From Pseudomonas xantholysinigenes (lineage in GTDB: Bacteria > Pseudomonadota > Gammaproteobacteria > Pseudomonadales > Pseudomonadaceae): DNA of 64,000 nucleotides. Of the stretch, positions 28,328 through 38,903 are shown piece after piece. Each line of letters opens with the position of its first letter. Position 1 is the first letter of the stretch. Location of the stretch: assembly GCF_014268885.2 (NCBI RefSeq), contig NZ_CP077095.1, positions 4,681,001-4,745,000 of the forward strand. Reading direction: 5' to 3'. The notes beneath the pieces are model-generated. The model saw only the letters and a list, made by a program, of their open reading frames with translations. It was not told the DNA's origin and made no database searches. The position numbers were made by a program, and so were the translations under genes.

Positions 28328-30049
28328 ATGAACAAATCCTACGCATTGCTGCTTGCCCTCGCCCTGCTTCAAGGCTGCCAGAGCCTAGCCCCGAAGACGG
28401 ACGCCCAGACGCCCGCCGCCGATGCCGGCAAGAGCGCGGAAAAGCCCGTGGTGTATGGCTCGTTCAAGCAGGACACACTGTACAGCCTGCTGGTGGCTGA
28501 GCTGGCCGGCCAGCGCAACCGCTTCGACATCGCCCTGGCCAACTACGCCGACCAGGCCGAAAAGACCCAGGACCCCGGCGTCTCCGAGCGCGCCTACCGT
28601 ATCGCCGAATACCTCGGCGCCGACGAGCCGGCCCTCGACAGCGCCCTGATCTGGGCCCGCAACGACCCACAGAACCTCGACGCCCAACGCGCCGCCGCCA
28701 TCCAGCTGGCCCGCGCCGGGCGCTACGACGATTCCATGGTCTACATGGAAAAAGTCCTCCAGGGCCAGGGCGACACCCACTTCGACTTCCTCGCCCTGTC
28801 CGCCGCCGAAACCGACCAGCACACCCGCGACGGCCTGATGCAGAGCTTCGATCGCCTGCTGGTGAAATACCCCGACAACGGCCAACTGGTATTCGGCAAG
28901 GCCCTGCTGCTCAACCAGGACGACAAGCCCGAACAAGCCCTCGAACTGCTTGAAAGCCACCCACCACAAAACGGCGAAATCGCCCCGGTGCTGCTCCGAG
29001 CGCGCCTGCTGCAAGCGCTGGACCGCGGCCCCGAGGCCCTGCCACTGCTGCGCGGCGCCATTCGCGACAACCCCGACGACAAACGCCTGCGCCTGACCTA
29101 CGCGCGCACCCTGGTCGAACAGGACCGCATCGACGACGCCAAGGCCGAATTCGAGAGCATGCTGCAGCAGTACCCGGAAGACGACGAGATCCGTTATTCC
29201 CTGGCCCTGGTATGCCTGGAAACCAAGCACTGGGACGAAGCCGAAGGCTACCTGCAGGAGCTGGTCGAGCGCGACGCCAACGTCGATGCCGCCCACCTCA
29301 ACCTCGGCCGCATCCGCGAGGAACGCAGCCAGCCGGCCGCCGCCCTGCGCGAATACGCCCTGGTCGGCCCCGGCCCGGACTACCTGGCCGCGCAACTGCG
29401 CCAGGCCGACATCCTCATCGCCAACGGGCGCAGCGCCGAAGCCTCGCGCCTGCTCGCCGAGGCCCGTGAAGCACAGCCCGACTACGCCATCCAGCTGTAC
29501 CTGATCGAAGCCGAAAGCCTGGGCAACAACGGCAAGGAAGCCCAGGCCGGACAAGTGCTGGAACAAGCCATCAAGCGCTACCCGGACGACCTCAACCTGC
29601 TCTATACCCGCGCCATGCTCGCCGAGAAACGCGACGACCTGGCGCAAATGGAAAAGGACCTGCGCGCCATCCTCGCCCGCGAGCCAGAAAACGCCATGGC
29701 CCTCAACGCCCTCGGCTACACCCTGGCCGACCGTAGCACCCGCTATGCCGAGGCCAAGGCCCTGATCGACAAGGCCCACCAGTTGACCCCGGACGATCCG
29801 GCGGTGCTCGACAGCCTGGGCTGGATCGCCTACCGCATGGGCAACCTCGAGGAGGCCGAACGCCAGTTGCGCCTGGCCTTCGAGCGCTTCCCCGACCATG
29901 AAGTCGCCGCCCACCTGGGCGAAGTCCTGTGGGCCAACGGCAAGCGCCGCGAAGCCCGCCAGGTCTGGGCCAAGGGCTTCGCGGCCCAGGCCGACAGCCC
30001 CATCCTGCGCAAGACCCTCCTGCGCCTGACCGGATCCGAGAGCCTGTAA
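28328..30049 (+). CDS. TPR-repeat lipoprotein
   Basis: 573-aa predicted outer-membrane lipoprotein. The signal peptide ends ALLQGC, with Cys17 lipidated and Gln at +2. Many tetratricopeptide units follow, for example DEIRYSLALVCLETKHWDEAEGYLQ split over its helices, and NAMALNALGYTLADRS and DPAVLDSLGWIAYRMGNLEEAE in the C-terminal part. TPR proteins act as scaffolds; partner unknown. Three bases before lolB, so probably one operon with lolB and ispE. A role in envelope lipoprotein traffic is a guess from that neighbour only. Confidence 0.9.
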   Translation: MNKSYALLLALALLQGCQSLAPKTDAQTPAADAGKSAEKPVVYGSFKQDTLYSLLVAELAGQRNRFDIALANYADQAEKTQDPGVSERAYRIAEYLGADEPALDSALIWARNDPQNLDAQRAAAIQLARAGRYDDSMVYMEKVLQGQGDTHFDFLALSAAETDQHTRDGLMQSFDRLLVKYPDNGQLVFGKALLLNQDDKPEQALELLESHPPQNGEIAPVLLRARLLQALDRGPEALPLLRGAIRDNPDDKRLRLTYARTLVEQDRIDDAKAEFESMLQQYPEDDEIRYSLALVCLETKHWDEAEGYLQELVERDANVDAAHLNLGRIREERSQPAAALREYALVGPGPDYLAAQLRQADILIANGRSAEASRLLAEAREAQPDYAIQLYLIEAESLGNNGKEAQAGQVLEQAIKRYPDDLNLLYTRAMLAEKRDDLAQMEKDLRAILAREPENAMALNALGYTLADRSTRYAEAKALIDKAHQLTPDDPAVLDSLGWIAYRMGNLEEAERQLRLAFERFPDHEVAAHLGEVLWANGKRREARQVWAKGFAAQADSPILRKTLLRLTGSESL

Positions 30050-30052
30050 ACC

Positions 30053-30670
30053 ATGTTCCTGCGTCATTGCATCACCTTCACCCTCATCGCCCTGCTCGCC
30101 GGCTGCGCCGGTTTCGGCAGCAAGGAAGCCGTGCAAGGCCAGGGCAATCCGCAGCTGTGGCGCGAACACAAGCAACAGCTCAGCGGCCTCGACGGCTGGC
30201 AGATCAACGGCAAGGTCGGCATCCGCGCCCCGCGCGACTCCGGCAGCGGCACCCTGTTCTGGCTGCAACGCCAGGACTACTACGACATTCGCCTGGCCGG
30301 CCCGCTGGGCCGCGGCGCCGCACGCCTGACCGGGCGCCCCGGCGGCGTGGTACTGGAGGTGGCCAACCAGGGCCGTTTCGAGGCGCCGAACCCCGAGGCG
30401 CTGCTGGAAGAACAGCTCGGCTGGCGCCTGCCGGTGTCGCACCTGGTGTGGTGGGTGCGTGGCCTGCCCGCCCCCGACAGCAAGAGCCAGTTGACCCTGG
30501 ACGGCGACAGCCGCCTGGCCGGCCTGACCCAGGACGGCTGGCGCGTGGAATACCTCAGCTATATAGAGCAGAACGGCTACTGGCTGCCCGAACGCCTGAA
30601 GCTGCATGGCGAAAACATCGACGTCACCCTGGTGGTCAAGGACTGGCAGCCACGCCAGCTGGGGCACTGA
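30053..30670 (+). CDS. lolB: Outer-membrane lipoprotein insertion protein LolB
   Basis: Accepts lipoproteins from LolA and inserts them into the outer membrane. Signal peptide and lipobox LLAGC with Cys18. [21 protein letters not shown] and [20 protein letters not shown] are family-typical, as is the late GWRVEYLSY. 205 aa is normal. It lies between the TPR lipoprotein and ispE; the lolB-ispE-prs order is common in gamma-proteobacteria. Confidence 0.94.
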   Translation: MFLRHCITFTLIALLAGCAGFGSKEAVQGQGNPQLWREHKQQLSGLDGWQINGKVGIRAPRDSGSGTLFWLQRQDYYDIRLAGPLGRGAARLTGRPGGVVLEVANQGRFEAPNPEALLEEQLGWRLPVSHLVWWVRGLPAPDSKSQLTLDGDSRLAGLTQDGWRVEYLSYIEQNGYWLPERLKLHGENIDVTLVVKDWQPRQLGH

Positions 30671-30674
30671 GGCG

Positions 30675-31535
30675 ATGCAAAAGCTCACCCTGCCGGCCCC
30701 GGCCAAGCTCAACCTGTGGCTGCACATCACCGGCCGCCGCGCCGACGGCTACCATGAGCTGGAAACCGTGTTCCAGTTCCTCGACCACGGCGACGAACTG
30801 AGCTTCGCCCTGCGCGACGACGGCCAGATCCGCCTGCAGACGGAAATCGCAGGCGTGCCCCACGACAGCAACCTGATCGTGCGCGCCGCCCGCCAGCTGC
30901 AAGCGCAGTCCGGCACCACGCTGGGCGCCGACATCTGGCTGGACAAGGTGTTGCCCATGGGCGGCGGCATCGGTGGCGGCAGCTCGGATGCGGCGACCAC
31001 CCTGCTGGCCCTGGCTCATCTGTGGCAGCTCGACTGGAGCGCAGACCGCCTGGCCACATTGGGCCTGACGCTCGGCGCCGATGTACCGGTGTTCGTTCGT
31101 GGCCACGCCGCGTTCGCCCAAGGTGTCGGCGAGCAACTCACCCCGGTCGACCCCGCCGAACCCTGGTACCTCGTGCTGGTGCCGCAAGTGTCTGTCAGCA
31201 CAGCGGAAATTTTTTCGCATCCAGAGTTGACACGTGATTCCCTCCCCCTTAAGATGCGCCCCGTTCCCGAGGGAAACAGTCGAAATGACTGCCAACCGGT
31301 GGTTGAGCAACGGTATCCAGAAGTTCGCAATGCGTTGAATTCACTGGGTAAATACACCGAGGCTCGAATGACCGGCACTGGAAGTTGTGTGTTTGGGGCC
31401 TTCCCAAGCAAAGCCGAAGCTGATAGAGTTCTGGCCCTTCTTTCAGAGACCCAAACAGGGTTTGTGGCGAAAGGAAGCAATATTTCGATGTTGCATCGCA
31501 AGCTGCAAAGTCTGATCAAGAAGTCGAGTTCATAA
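30675..31535 (+). CDS. ispE: 4-diphosphocytidyl-2-C-methyl-D-erythritol kinase
   Basis: GHMP kinase of the MEP isoprenoid pathway. The N-terminus [20 protein letters not shown] holds the substrate site, and the ATP loop is [20 protein letters not shown]. 286 aa is normal. The start is the ATG four bases after the lolB stop. The last ~300 bases are less GC-rich than the rest (for example [20 protein letters not shown]), which is also seen in the adjoining tRNA and prs region. Confidence 0.95.
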   Translation: MQKLTLPAPAKLNLWLHITGRRADGYHELETVFQFLDHGDELSFALRDDGQIRLQTEIAGVPHDSNLIVRAARQLQAQSGTTLGADIWLDKVLPMGGGIGGGSSDAATTLLALAHLWQLDWSADRLATLGLTLGADVPVFVRGHAAFAQGVGEQLTPVDPAEPWYLVLVPQVSVSTAEIFSHPELTRDSLPLKMRPVPEGNSRNDCQPVVEQRYPEVRNALNSLGKYTEARMTGTGSCVFGAFPSKAEADRVLALLSETQTGFVAKGSNISMLHRKLQSLIKKSSS

Positions 31536-31555
31536 GAATTCGCAGCAACAGATAC

Positions 31556-31630
31556 AGGGGCGTCGCCAAGCGGTAAGGCAGCAGGTTTTGATCCTGCCAT
31601 GCGTTGGTTCGAATCCAGCCGCCCCTGCCA
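31556..31630 (+). tRNA. tRNA-Gln (anticodon TTG)
   Basis: The acceptor arms AGGGGCG and CGCCCCT pair over seven bases. The anticodon loop is tttTGat with anticodon TTG, the T arm is GGTTCGAATCC, and CCA is encoded. It lies between ispE and prs, its usual place in pseudomonads. Confidence 0.97.
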
Positions 31631-31675
31631 TTTCTTATACTCATCCAGGTTACCCTCAGCCTTCAGGTACTGCGC

Positions 31676-32617
31676 GTGTCCAAGATGATGGTCTTCACGG
31701 GGAATGCCAACCCCGATCTGGCTCGGCGTGTCGTACGTCAGCTGCATATTCCACTGGGTGATGTTTCTGTCGGTAAATTCTCCGACGGCGAAATCAGTGC
31801 TGAAATCAATGAAAATGTCCGCGGTAAGGACGTCTTCATCATTCAGCCCACCTGTGCCCCAACCAACGACAATCTGATGGAACTGGTAGTGATGGCCGAT
31901 GCCTTCCGCCGCTCCTCAGCGTCGCGAATCACCGCCGTGATTCCTTACTTCGGATACGCCCGCCAGGACCGCCGTCCGCGTTCGGCACGTGTAGCCATCA
32001 GCGCCAAAGTCGTCGCTGACATGCTCACTGTCGTGGGTATCGACCGTGTACTCACCGTCGACCTGCACGCTGACCAGATCCAGGGTTTCTTCGATATCCC
32101 CGTCGACAACATCTACGGCTCGCCCGTACTGGTCGACGACATCGAAGACCAGCGTTTCGAGAACCTGATGATCGTCTCCCCGGACATCGGTGGCGTGGTA
32201 CGTGCCCGTGCCGTCGCCAAGTCCCTGGGCGTTGATCTCGGGATCATCGACAAACGTCGCGAAAAGGCCAACCACTCCGAGGTGATGCACATCATCGGCG
32301 ACGTCGAAGGACGCACCTGCATCCTGGTAGACGACATGGTCGACACCGCCGGCACCCTGTGCCACGCGGCCAAGGCCCTGAAAGAACACGGCGCGGCCAA
32401 GGTATATGCCTACTGCACGCACCCTGTCCTGTCGGGCCGCGCGATCGAGAACATCGAGAAGTCGGTACTGGACGAGCTGGTGGTGACCAACACCGTTCCG
32501 CTGTCCGCCGCTGCTCAGGCCTGTGACCGTATCCGCCAGCTGGATATCGCACCGGTCGTCGCTGAAGCGGTACGCCGCATCAGCAACGAAGAATCGATCA
32601 GCGCGATGTTCCGCTAA
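31676..32617 (+). CDS. prs: Ribose-phosphate pyrophosphokinase
   Basis: Makes PRPP from ribose 5-phosphate and ATP; the product feeds hpt and upp elsewhere in this window. Family blocks are [20 protein letters not shown], the catalytic flexible loop [28 protein letters not shown], and the PRPP-binding loop [16 protein letters not shown]. Start taken as GTG giving [16 protein letters not shown], for a 313-aa product of normal length; an upstream extension would run back into the tRNA. Confidence 0.96.
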   Translation: MSKMMVFTGNANPDLARRVVRQLHIPLGDVSVGKFSDGEISAEINENVRGKDVFIIQPTCAPTNDNLMELVVMADAFRRSSASRITAVIPYFGYARQDRRPRSARVAISAKVVADMLTVVGIDRVLTVDLHADQIQGFFDIPVDNIYGSPVLVDDIEDQRFENLMIVSPDIGGVVRARAVAKSLGVDLGIIDKRREKANHSEVMHIIGDVEGRTCILVDDMVDTAGTLCHAAKALKEHGAAKVYAYCTHPVLSGRAIENIEKSVLDELVVTNTVPLSAAAQACDRIRQLDIAPVVAEAVRRISNEESISAMFR

Positions 32618-32641
32618 GCGGAACACTCGCTGACGAAAAGC

Positions 32642-32680
32642 GCCCCGCCCCGACACTGGTTGTCGGGGCGGGGCTTTTTT
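32642..32680 (+). terminator. Rho-independent terminator after prs
   Basis: gccccgccccgaca and tgtcggggcggggc form a 14-bp stem with a five-base loop, followed by six T. Confidence 0.95.
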
Positions 32681-32738
32681 GCCATCCCCGTTGGCGCTGG
32701 TCGCAAACGCCCTCGGGAGGCTATTTTGGAGAAACAAA

Positions 32739-33335
32739 ATGACTGACTTCATCCTGAACGCCCAAGCGCGTACTGACCTGGGGAAAGGTGCGAGCCGCCG
32801 CCTGCGTCACTCCGCCAACATCCCTGCCGTTGTCTACGGTGGCGATAAAGAAGCCCAATCCCTGACCATCGTGGCCAAGGAAATCGCCAAGCTGTTCGAA
32901 AACGAAGCTGCCTTCAGCCACGTGATCGAACTGAACGTCGATGGCGCCAAGCAGAACGTCGTGGTCAAGGCCATGCAACGTCACCCAGCCAAAGGCTTCA
33001 TCATGCATGCCGACTTCGTTCGCGTCGTTGCTGGCCAGAAGCTGACCGCCAAGGTTCCAGTTCACTTCGTCGGCGAAGAAGCCCCGGTCAAGAAAGGCGG
33101 CGAGATCTCGCACGTCGTTTCCGAGATCGAAGTGTCCTGCGAAGCCAAGGACCTGCCTGAGTTCATCGAAGTCGACCTGGCCAAGGCCGAAGTCGGCACC
33201 ATCATCCACCTGTCGGACCTGAAAGCTCCGAAAGGCGTAGAGTTCGTCGCTCTGGCCCACGGTGATGACAAAGCTGTTGCCAACGTCCACGCCCCGCGCG
33301 TTGCCGCTGACGCTGCTGAAGGCGCTGCCGAGTAA
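32739..33335 (+). CDS. rplY: 50S ribosomal protein L25 (general stress protein CTC form)
   Basis: 198-aa long-form L25. The N-terminal 5S-rRNA-binding domain has [26 protein letters not shown], and the C-terminal TL5-like beta domain is present with an Ala/Glu-rich tail. The ribosome site ttggagaaacaaa fixes the start. It precedes pth with about 80 bases between, a common pairing of translation genes. Confidence 0.96.
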   Translation: MTDFILNAQARTDLGKGASRRLRHSANIPAVVYGGDKEAQSLTIVAKEIAKLFENEAAFSHVIELNVDGAKQNVVVKAMQRHPAKGFIMHADFVRVVAGQKLTAKVPVHFVGEEAPVKKGGEISHVVSEIEVSCEAKDLPEFIEVDLAKAEVGTIIHLSDLKAPKGVEFVALAHGDDKAVANVHAPRVAADAAEGAAE

Positions 33336-33414
33336 TCCACTCGCACGCCGGCGTTGATCGGGTTACAGTGCCGCGCGCACCGTAACCCACCAACTCCAAG
33401 GAAGAGCCCCTGAC

Positions 33415-33999
33415 GTGACCGCCATCCAGTTGATCGTCGGCCTGGGTAACCCCGGCCCCGAATACGAACAGACCCGGCATAACGCAGGGGCTCTTTTCGT
33501 TGAACGCCTTGCCAGCGCCCAGCGCGTCTCGCTGTCCGCTGACAAGAAATATTTCGGCCTGACGGCTAAGTTCAGCCATCAGGGCAACGATGTTCGCCTG
33601 CTGATTCCCACCACCTACATGAACCGTAGCGGCCAGTCCGTGGCGGCTCTGGCCAATTTCTTCCGCATCAAGCCGGAAGCGATCCTGGTGGCGCATGACG
33701 AACTCGACCTGCCTCCGGGCGTCGCCAAGCTCAAGAAGGGCGGCGGCCACGGTGGGCACAACGGCCTGCGCGACATCATCGCGCAGCTCGGCAACCAGAA
33801 CGACTTCCACCGCCTGCGGCTTGGCATCGGCCACCCGGGCGACGCCAAACTGGTCTCCAACTTCGTCCTGGGCCGCGCGCCGCGCGCCGAGCAGGAGAAG
33901 CTCGACGCCAGCATCGATTTTGCCCTCGGCGTGATGCCCGACGTGCTTGCCGGCGACTTCGCCAAGGCGATGCGCGAGCTGCACAGCCAGAAGGCCTGA
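33415..33999 (+). CDS. pth: Peptidyl-tRNA hydrolase
   Basis: Releases peptides from tRNAs dropped by stalled ribosomes. Catalytic His is in [13 protein letters not shown]. The conserved Asn residues are in [11 protein letters not shown] and [12 protein letters not shown], and Asp in HDELDLPPG. 194 aa is normal. The start is GTG ([14 protein letters not shown]) behind aaggaagagcccctgac. It lies 22 bases before ychF. Confidence 0.96.
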   Translation: MTAIQLIVGLGNPGPEYEQTRHNAGALFVERLASAQRVSLSADKKYFGLTAKFSHQGNDVRLLIPTTYMNRSGQSVAALANFFRIKPEAILVAHDELDLPPGVAKLKKGGGHGGHNGLRDIIAQLGNQNDFHRLRLGIGHPGDAKLVSNFVLGRAPRAEQEKLDASIDFALGVMPDVLAGDFAKAMRELHSQKA

Positions 34000-34021
34000 C
34001 ACTTTAGAAAGGGGAATTCCC

Positions 34022-35122
34022 ATGGGTTTCAATTGCGGCATCGTCGGCCTGCCCAACGTCGGCAAGTCCACCCTGTTCAACGCCCTGACCAAGTCAGGCA
34101 TCGCGGCGGAGAACTTCCCCTTCTGCACCATCGAGCCGAACAGCGGCATCGTGCCGATGCCCGACGCACGCCTGGCGGCGCTGGCGGAAATCGTCAAGCC
34201 TAACCGCATCCTGCCGACCACCATGGAGTTCGTCGACATCGCCGGCCTGGTCGCCGGTGCCTCCAAAGGTGAAGGCCTGGGCAACAAGTTCCTCGCCAAC
34301 ATCCGCGAGACCGACGCCATCGCCCACGTGGTGCGCTGCTTCGAAGACGAGAACGTGATCCACGTTTCCAACAGCGTCGACCCCAAGCGCGACATCGAGA
34401 TCATCGACCTCGAACTGATCTTCGCCGACCTCGACAGCTGCGAGAAGCAACTGCAGAAGGTCGCGCGCAATGCCAAGGGCGGCGACAAGGACGCCCTGGC
34501 GCAGAAGGCCATCCTGGAAAAGCTGATCCCGCACTTCACCGAAGGCAAGCCGGCGCGCAGCCTGATGAAGCACATGGCCGATGACGAGAAGGCCATGATC
34601 CGCGGCTTCCACCTGCTGACCAGCAAGCCGGTGATGTACATCGCCAACGTCGCCGAAGACGGCTTCGACAACAACCCGCACCTGGACGTGGTCAAGGCCA
34701 TCGCCGAGGAAGAAGGCGCGGTGGTGGTGCCGGTGTGCAACAAGATCGAAGCCGAGATCGCCGAGCTCGACGACGGCGAAGAGAAGGACATGTTCCTCGA
34801 GGCCCTGGGCCTGGAAGAGCCGGGCCTGAACCGCGTGATCCGCGCAGGTTACGAGCTGCTCAACCTGCAGACCTACTTCACTGCCGGCGTGCAGGAAGTG
34901 CGTGCCTGGACCGTGCGCGTAGGCGCCACCGCCCCGCAGGCGGCCGGCGTGATCCACACCGACTTCGAGAAAGGCTTCATCCGCGCCGAAGTGGTGGCCT
35001 ACGACGATTTCATCCAGTTCAAGGGTGAGAGCGGCGCCAAGGAAGCCGGCAAGTGGCGCCTGGAAGGCAAGGACTACATCGTCAAGGACGGTGACGTGAT
35101 GCACTTCCGCTTCAACGTCTAA
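34022..35122 (+). CDS. ychF: Redox-regulated ribosome-associated ATPase YchF (OLA1)
   Basis: Obg-related P-loop protein that binds ATP rather than GTP. P-loop [18 protein letters not shown] at the N-terminus, switch [20 protein letters not shown], coiled coil, and a TGS domain at the C-terminus ([19 protein letters not shown]). 366 aa is typical. The ribosome site gaaaggggaattcc precedes the ATG. Often regulated with pth, as here. Confidence 0.96.
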   Translation: MGFNCGIVGLPNVGKSTLFNALTKSGIAAENFPFCTIEPNSGIVPMPDARLAALAEIVKPNRILPTTMEFVDIAGLVAGASKGEGLGNKFLANIRETDAIAHVVRCFEDENVIHVSNSVDPKRDIEIIDLELIFADLDSCEKQLQKVARNAKGGDKDALAQKAILEKLIPHFTEGKPARSLMKHMADDEKAMIRGFHLLTSKPVMYIANVAEDGFDNNPHLDVVKAIAEEEGAVVVPVCNKIEAEIAELDDGEEKDMFLEALGLEEPGLNRVIRAGYELLNLQTYFTAGVQEVRAWTVRVGATAPQAAGVIHTDFEKGFIRAEVVAYDDFIQFKGESGAKEAGKWRLEGKDYIVKDGDVMHFRFNV

Positions 35123-35141
35123 GCCAACAGGCCACGATGGG

Positions 35142-35183
35142 AAAAGCCCCTTGAGCGTTCGCGTTCAAGGGGCTTTCTTTTTT
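35142..35183 (+). terminator. Rho-independent terminator after ychF
   Basis: aaagccccttga and tcaaggggcttt form the stem around gcgttcgcgt, followed by a T-rich stretch. Confidence 0.95.
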
Positions 35184-35289
35184 CTGCGGATCAGGTGAGC
35201 GTTTCACTGACTGACTGCCAGCAGTTTTGCATTTATCGCCTGCGCAGCCGGGTTCAGGCTAGACGCTTTTGCGCAGACAGGACCCGCTC

Positions 35290-35580
35290 ATGAAGCACCC
35301 TCGCCCCCAGGCTATCCCCACCGTGCAGGTGGATACCGACGAAGTAATAGTCACCGAGTGGCGCTTCGCGCCTGGCGCCGAAACCGGGCGTCACCTGCAT
35401 GGCCATGACTACGTGGTAGTGCCAATGACCGACGGCACCTTGCTGCTGGAGACCCCGGAAGGTGAGAAACGGGCGGCACTGGTGATGGGGCAGAGTTATT
35501 TTCGCAAGGCAGGGGTCGAGCACAACGTGATCAATGCCAGTGACCACGAGATCGTGTTCATCGAGACCGAACTCAAATAG
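35290..35580 (+). CDS. Small cupin-domain protein
   Basis: 96-aa single-domain cupin. Metal-binding motif 1 is GAETGRHLHGHDYVVVPMTDG with His and Asp ligands, and motif 2 is FRKAGVEHNVINASD. No enzyme assignment can be made from the sequence. Start ATG in gctcatgaag. It stands alone between the ychF terminator and a REP. Confidence 0.8.
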   Translation: MKHPRPQAIPTVQVDTDEVIVTEWRFAPGAETGRHLHGHDYVVVPMTDGTLLLETPEGEKRAALVMGQSYFRKAGVEHNVINASDHEIVFIETELK

Positions 35581-35587
35581 CTCAGCC

Positions 35588-35697
35588 TGTACGCGCCCTT
35601 GCAGGCCCGGCCGGAAAGGGCCGCAGAGCGGCTCCATACTCAAGCCGGGGCTGCTTGCGCAGCCTTTTCGCGGCACAAGGCCGCTCCTACAGACAGC
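35588..35697. repeat. REP pair
   Basis: cttgcaggcccggccggaaagggccgcagagcggct faces cttttcgcggcacaaggccgctcctaca. The right copy holds an unoccupied GCCGCTCCTACAG site (35680-35692) identical to the IS110 target. Confidence 0.8.
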
Positions 35698-35843
35698 TCG
35701 GACACAACTGTCTACAATCATCCACTGCTTGAACCGGGATAACCGAAGCACTGCCTCGAAACCCGATGGACCTGACCCTGGCCGGTCAACCGTCGGGACA
35801 AATGGGTCCGGACCTTGGCCGGCCCGTTTATCGGAGGCAACAC

Positions 35844-37016
35844 ATGAGACCGCGTATCTGGCTGCTGGCCCTGGCGACGTTCGTCACCGGCATGGCCGAA
35901 AACATCACCGTCGGCATCCTGCCGTCCCTGGCCACTGGCCTGGCCGTACCGCTCGGCGTCGCCGGGCAACTGACCACGGTCTTCTCCCTGAGCTTCGCCC
36001 TCGCCGCCCCCTTCTCGCCCCTGCTGACCACTCGCCTGCCCCTGCGGCGCCTGCTGTGCATCACCCTGGCACTGTTCGCCTTGTGCAACCTTGCCGCGGC
36101 CCTGGCGCCGGGCTACACCGCGTTGCTGCTCGCCCGCATCGGCATGGCCGTCACCAGTGCCCTGACCTGCCTGACCTGCACCCTGATGGCCACGCGCATG
36201 GTCCCCGAGGCCCTGCGCGGCCGAGCGATCGGGGTGATTTTCATGGGCATCTGCAGCTCGTTGGTACTGGGCGTGCCCGCCGGCATGCTGCTGGGCGACG
36301 CGCTTGGCTGGCGTGGCGTGTTCGCCGGGCTGAGCCTGCTGGCACTGGCCGTACTGCTGATGGCCTGGCGCGGCCTGGAACAGTTGCAAAGCAGCGAGCG
36401 TATCGCCCTGGGCAGCTACCTGCGTCACCTGCGTAACACTCGGCTGCTCGCGGCCCAAGGGGTTTCGCTGCTGATGATTGCCGGGCACTTCACCGTGTTC
36501 GCCTACCTCGCGCCCTATGCCCTGCAGGTCGCCGAGGTACCCGCGCATTGGCTGGCGGCGCTGTTCGCCGCCTTTGGCATCGCCGGGGTCTCGGGAGGTT
36601 ATGTCGGCGGCTGGATGGCCGACCGGCTCGGCGCGAGCAAGTCCATCGCCCTGGCACCGCTGCTGTACCTCGCCAGCCTGCTGGTGTTGCCGTTGAGCGC
36701 CGGCACGCCCTGGCTGTTCCTGCCGGTCATGATGCTGTGGGGCGGCTTGAGCTGGACCACCTCGCCCGTGGTGCAGAACTACCTGGCAAGCCGTGGGCCG
36801 GACACCTTCCCTGCGGGCATGAGCCTGAACATGTCCGCCATGCACCTGGGCGTCGGCCTGGGTTCGGCCATTGGCGGCGTGGTGATCGGCACGGCGACAC
36901 TGTCGGCCACCCCCTGGGCGGGTGCCGCACTGACCGCCGTGGCCGCGGTCCTGGCGCTCTGCTCGGCGCGCCCTGCGGCCTCGACCACGCTCAGCGAGCG
37001 CGGCTTGGCTTCGTAG
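35844..37016 (+). CDS. MFS transporter (DHA1 type efflux)
   Basis: 390-aa major facilitator with 12 predicted helices, starting MRPRIWLLALATFVTGMAEN. The layout and motifs (FALAAPFSPLLTTRLPLRRL, RIGMAVTSALTCLTCTLMATRM) resemble drug/arabinose-type exporters such as AraJ/YdhP. The start is the ATG after cggaggcaacac. The 3' end overlaps that of the convergent LysR gene by 26 bases. Substrate unknown. Confidence 0.87.
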   Translation: MRPRIWLLALATFVTGMAENITVGILPSLATGLAVPLGVAGQLTTVFSLSFALAAPFSPLLTTRLPLRRLLCITLALFALCNLAAALAPGYTALLLARIGMAVTSALTCLTCTLMATRMVPEALRGRAIGVIFMGICSSLVLGVPAGMLLGDALGWRGVFAGLSLLALAVLLMAWRGLEQLQSSERIALGSYLRHLRNTRLLAAQGVSLLMIAGHFTVFAYLAPYALQVAEVPAHWLAALFAAFGIAGVSGGYVGGWMADRLGASKSIALAPLLYLASLLVLPLSAGTPWLFLPVMMLWGGLSWTTSPVVQNYLASRGPDTFPAGMSLNMSAMHLGVGLGSAIGGVVIGTATLSATPWAGAALTAVAAVLALCSARPAASTTLSERGLAS

Positions 37017-37917
37017 CCACCGGCTCTTGCTCGAACGCCTCGACCAGGAAGTCTATCAACTTGCGGACCGCGGGCATCAGCCCGCGCCGGGAAGGAAACA
37101 GCGCCACCACTTCGCCTTCGCGTGGCGCCCAGCCTTCGAGCACCTGGACCAGCCGCCCGCTGGCAAGATCGGCGGCAACGGCCTCCTCGGGCAGCAAGAC
37201 CACGCCGACCCCGGCCAGAGCTCCCTCGCGCAATACCGCCAAGTCATCCGAGACGATACGTGGGCGAAACGGCACGGCGGCCTCGACGCCCTCGGGGCCC
37301 TCCAGCAGCCAGGTGAAATCCTGCACATTGACGCCCCAGCACAGGCTGGGCAATGCCTCTAGCTGCTCAGGCTGTTGCGGCTGGCCGTGCTCGGCCAGTA
37401 GGCCAGGGGACGCCACCAGGCACTGTCGGCTCGGCGCCAGGCGGCGCATGACCAGCTCACTGCTTTCCAGCGGCTGATGACGCACGCTAAGCACCAGGTC
37501 GAAGCCTTCGCCGATGACATCGACACGGCGGTTGTAGCTCTTGACCAGCAGCTCGACCACCGGGCATTGCGCCATGAAGCGCGCCAGGATCGGTGCCAGC
37601 CGCGAATCGAGCAACGCCGTGCTGCTGGCCAGGCGCACGATACCGCGTGGCTCGGCGCGGTTGCGCTCGATGGCATCCTCTGCGGCGACGGCCTGTTCGA
37701 GCATGCCCAGGCAGTGGCGGTAGTATTCCAGCCCCACCTCGGTGACCTGGAACTGCCGGGTCGAACGCTGGATCAGGCGCACGCCCAGGCGCTCCTCGAG
37801 CTTGGCCACTCGCCGGCTCAGGCGCGACTTGGGCAGGCCGAGGATACGCCCGGCCGGCGCGAATCCACCGTACTCCACCACCTTGGCATAGAGGTACAGG
37901 TCATTCAGATCGAACAT
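36991..37917 (-). CDS. LysR-family transcriptional regulator
   Basis: 308 aa. The N-terminal helix-turn-helix is FAPAGRILGLPKSRLSRRVAKLEERLGVRLIQR, split here only for description, and the periplasmic-binding-like effector domain follows. Start chosen at MFDLNDLYLYAKVVEYGGF, the standard LysR N-terminus; an upstream in-frame ATG adds 14 atypical residues. It lies just downstream of the FUSC/DUF1656/HlyD operon on the same strand and is a reasonable candidate for its regulator. Confidence 0.9.
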   Translation of the reverse strand: MFDLNDLYLYAKVVEYGGFAPAGRILGLPKSRLSRRVAKLEERLGVRLIQRSTRQFQVTEVGLEYYRHCLGMLEQAVAAEDAIERNRAEPRGIVRLASSTALLDSRLAPILARFMAQCPVVELLVKSYNRRVDVIGEGFDLVLSVRHQPLESSELVMRRLAPSRQCLVASPGLLAEHGQPQQPEQLEALPSLCWGVNVQDFTWLLEGPEGVEAAVPFRPRIVSDDLAVLREGALAGVGVVLLPEEAVAADLASGRLVQVLEGWAPREGEVVALFPSRRGLMPAVRKLIDFLVEAFEQEPVATKPSRAR

Positions 37918-37955
37918 CGGCAACGCGCGTCCACGGCTCACCACGGCATCCTCCG

Positions 37956-38903
37956 TCATGGCTCGAGGATCGTCACGGTCGCGGTGGTGCCGGCACGCAA
38001 CACCTGCTCTGGTACCGGGTCAAGGCGCAGCCGCACCGGCACGCGCTGGGCCAGCTTGACCCAGGTGTAGTTGGGGTTGACGTTGGCCAGCAGACGGCTG
38101 CCGGGCTGGTTCTCGCGGTCGGTGATCGCGTAGGCGATGCTATCCACCGTCCCATGCAGGGTTTCACCACTCATCAGCACCACCTTGGCCCGGCTGCCGA
38201 CCTGGATACGCGGCAGCTTGGTTTCCTCGAAATAACCGCTGACATGGAACGAGTCGCTGTCCACCAAGGCCAGCAGCGCCGCGCCTGGCTGGGCGAAGTC
38301 GCCCTGGCGGGTCAACAGGTTGGTGACATGGCCGTTCACCGGCGCCACTACGCGGGTGCGTTGCAGGTCCAGGCGCGCCTGCTCCAGGGTCGCCTCGGCC
38401 AGTTGCACGTTGGCCTGCGCCAGGCCGAGGCTGGATTGCTCGCGCAGCAGGTCGGCCTGGGCCACCGCCACCTCGGTGCGCGACTTCTCCCACTCCTCGG
38501 CAGAGATCGCCGACAACGATTGCAACTTGCGCCGGCGCTGCTCCTCGCTGCCGCGTTGCTTGAGCAGCGCCTGGTTGGCGACGATGTTCGCCTGCGATTG
38601 CCCCAGGGCCGCACGGGCCACTTCGACCGCCCGCTGGGCATGCAGTACCGCCAACTCATAGCGGGCCGGGTCGATCTGCAACAGCAGGTCGCCCTTGTGC
38701 ACGAACTGGTTGTCGCGCACTGGCAAGGCCACGATCGGGCCACTGACCTCTGCGGCCAGGGTCACCACATCGGCGCGGACCCGGGCATCGCGGGTCCAGG
38801 GGGCCTGGGTGTAGTGCGTCCAGGCCAACCACCCCAGCACGATGGCCACGGCCACCACCACCAAGGTCACGCTGCGCGACAGCAAGGATTTCATCGACGG
38901 CAT
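37956..38903 (-). CDS. HlyD-family efflux adaptor (AaeA/EmrA-like)
   Basis: 315-aa periplasmic adaptor. One N-terminal membrane anchor (SVTLVVVAVAIVLGWLAW), a lipoyl half-motif (ADVVTLAAEVSGPIVALPVR), an alpha-hairpin coiled coil in the middle, then VVAPVNGHVTNLLTRQGDFA closing the lipoyl domain and a beta-barrel. It directly follows the DUF1656 gene (adjacent stop/start). With the FUSC protein it forms an AaeAB-like aromatic carboxylate exporter. Confidence 0.9.
   Translation of the reverse strand: MPSMKSLLSRSVTLVVVAVAIVLGWLAWTHYTQAPWTRDARVRADVVTLAAEVSGPIVALPVRDNQFVHKGDLLLQIDPARYELAVLHAQRAVEVARAALGQSQANIVANQALLKQRGSEEQRRRKLQSLSAISAEEWEKSRTEVAVAQADLLREQSSLGLAQANVQLAEATLEQARLDLQRTRVVAPVNGHVTNLLTRQGDFAQPGAALLALVDSDSFHVSGYFEETKLPRIQVGSRAKVVLMSGETLHGTVDSIAYAITDRENQPGSRLLANVNPNYTWVKLAQRVPVRLRLDPVPEQVLRAGTTATVTILEP

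Noticed and set aside
28385..30730. Very long open frame (about 780 codons) on the minus strand opposite the TPR lipoprotein and lolB
   Set aside because: It mirrors the codon phase of GC-rich genes on the other strand; composition is Gly/Ala/Gln/Val-rich without motifs, and the plus-strand genes have lipoboxes and family motifs.
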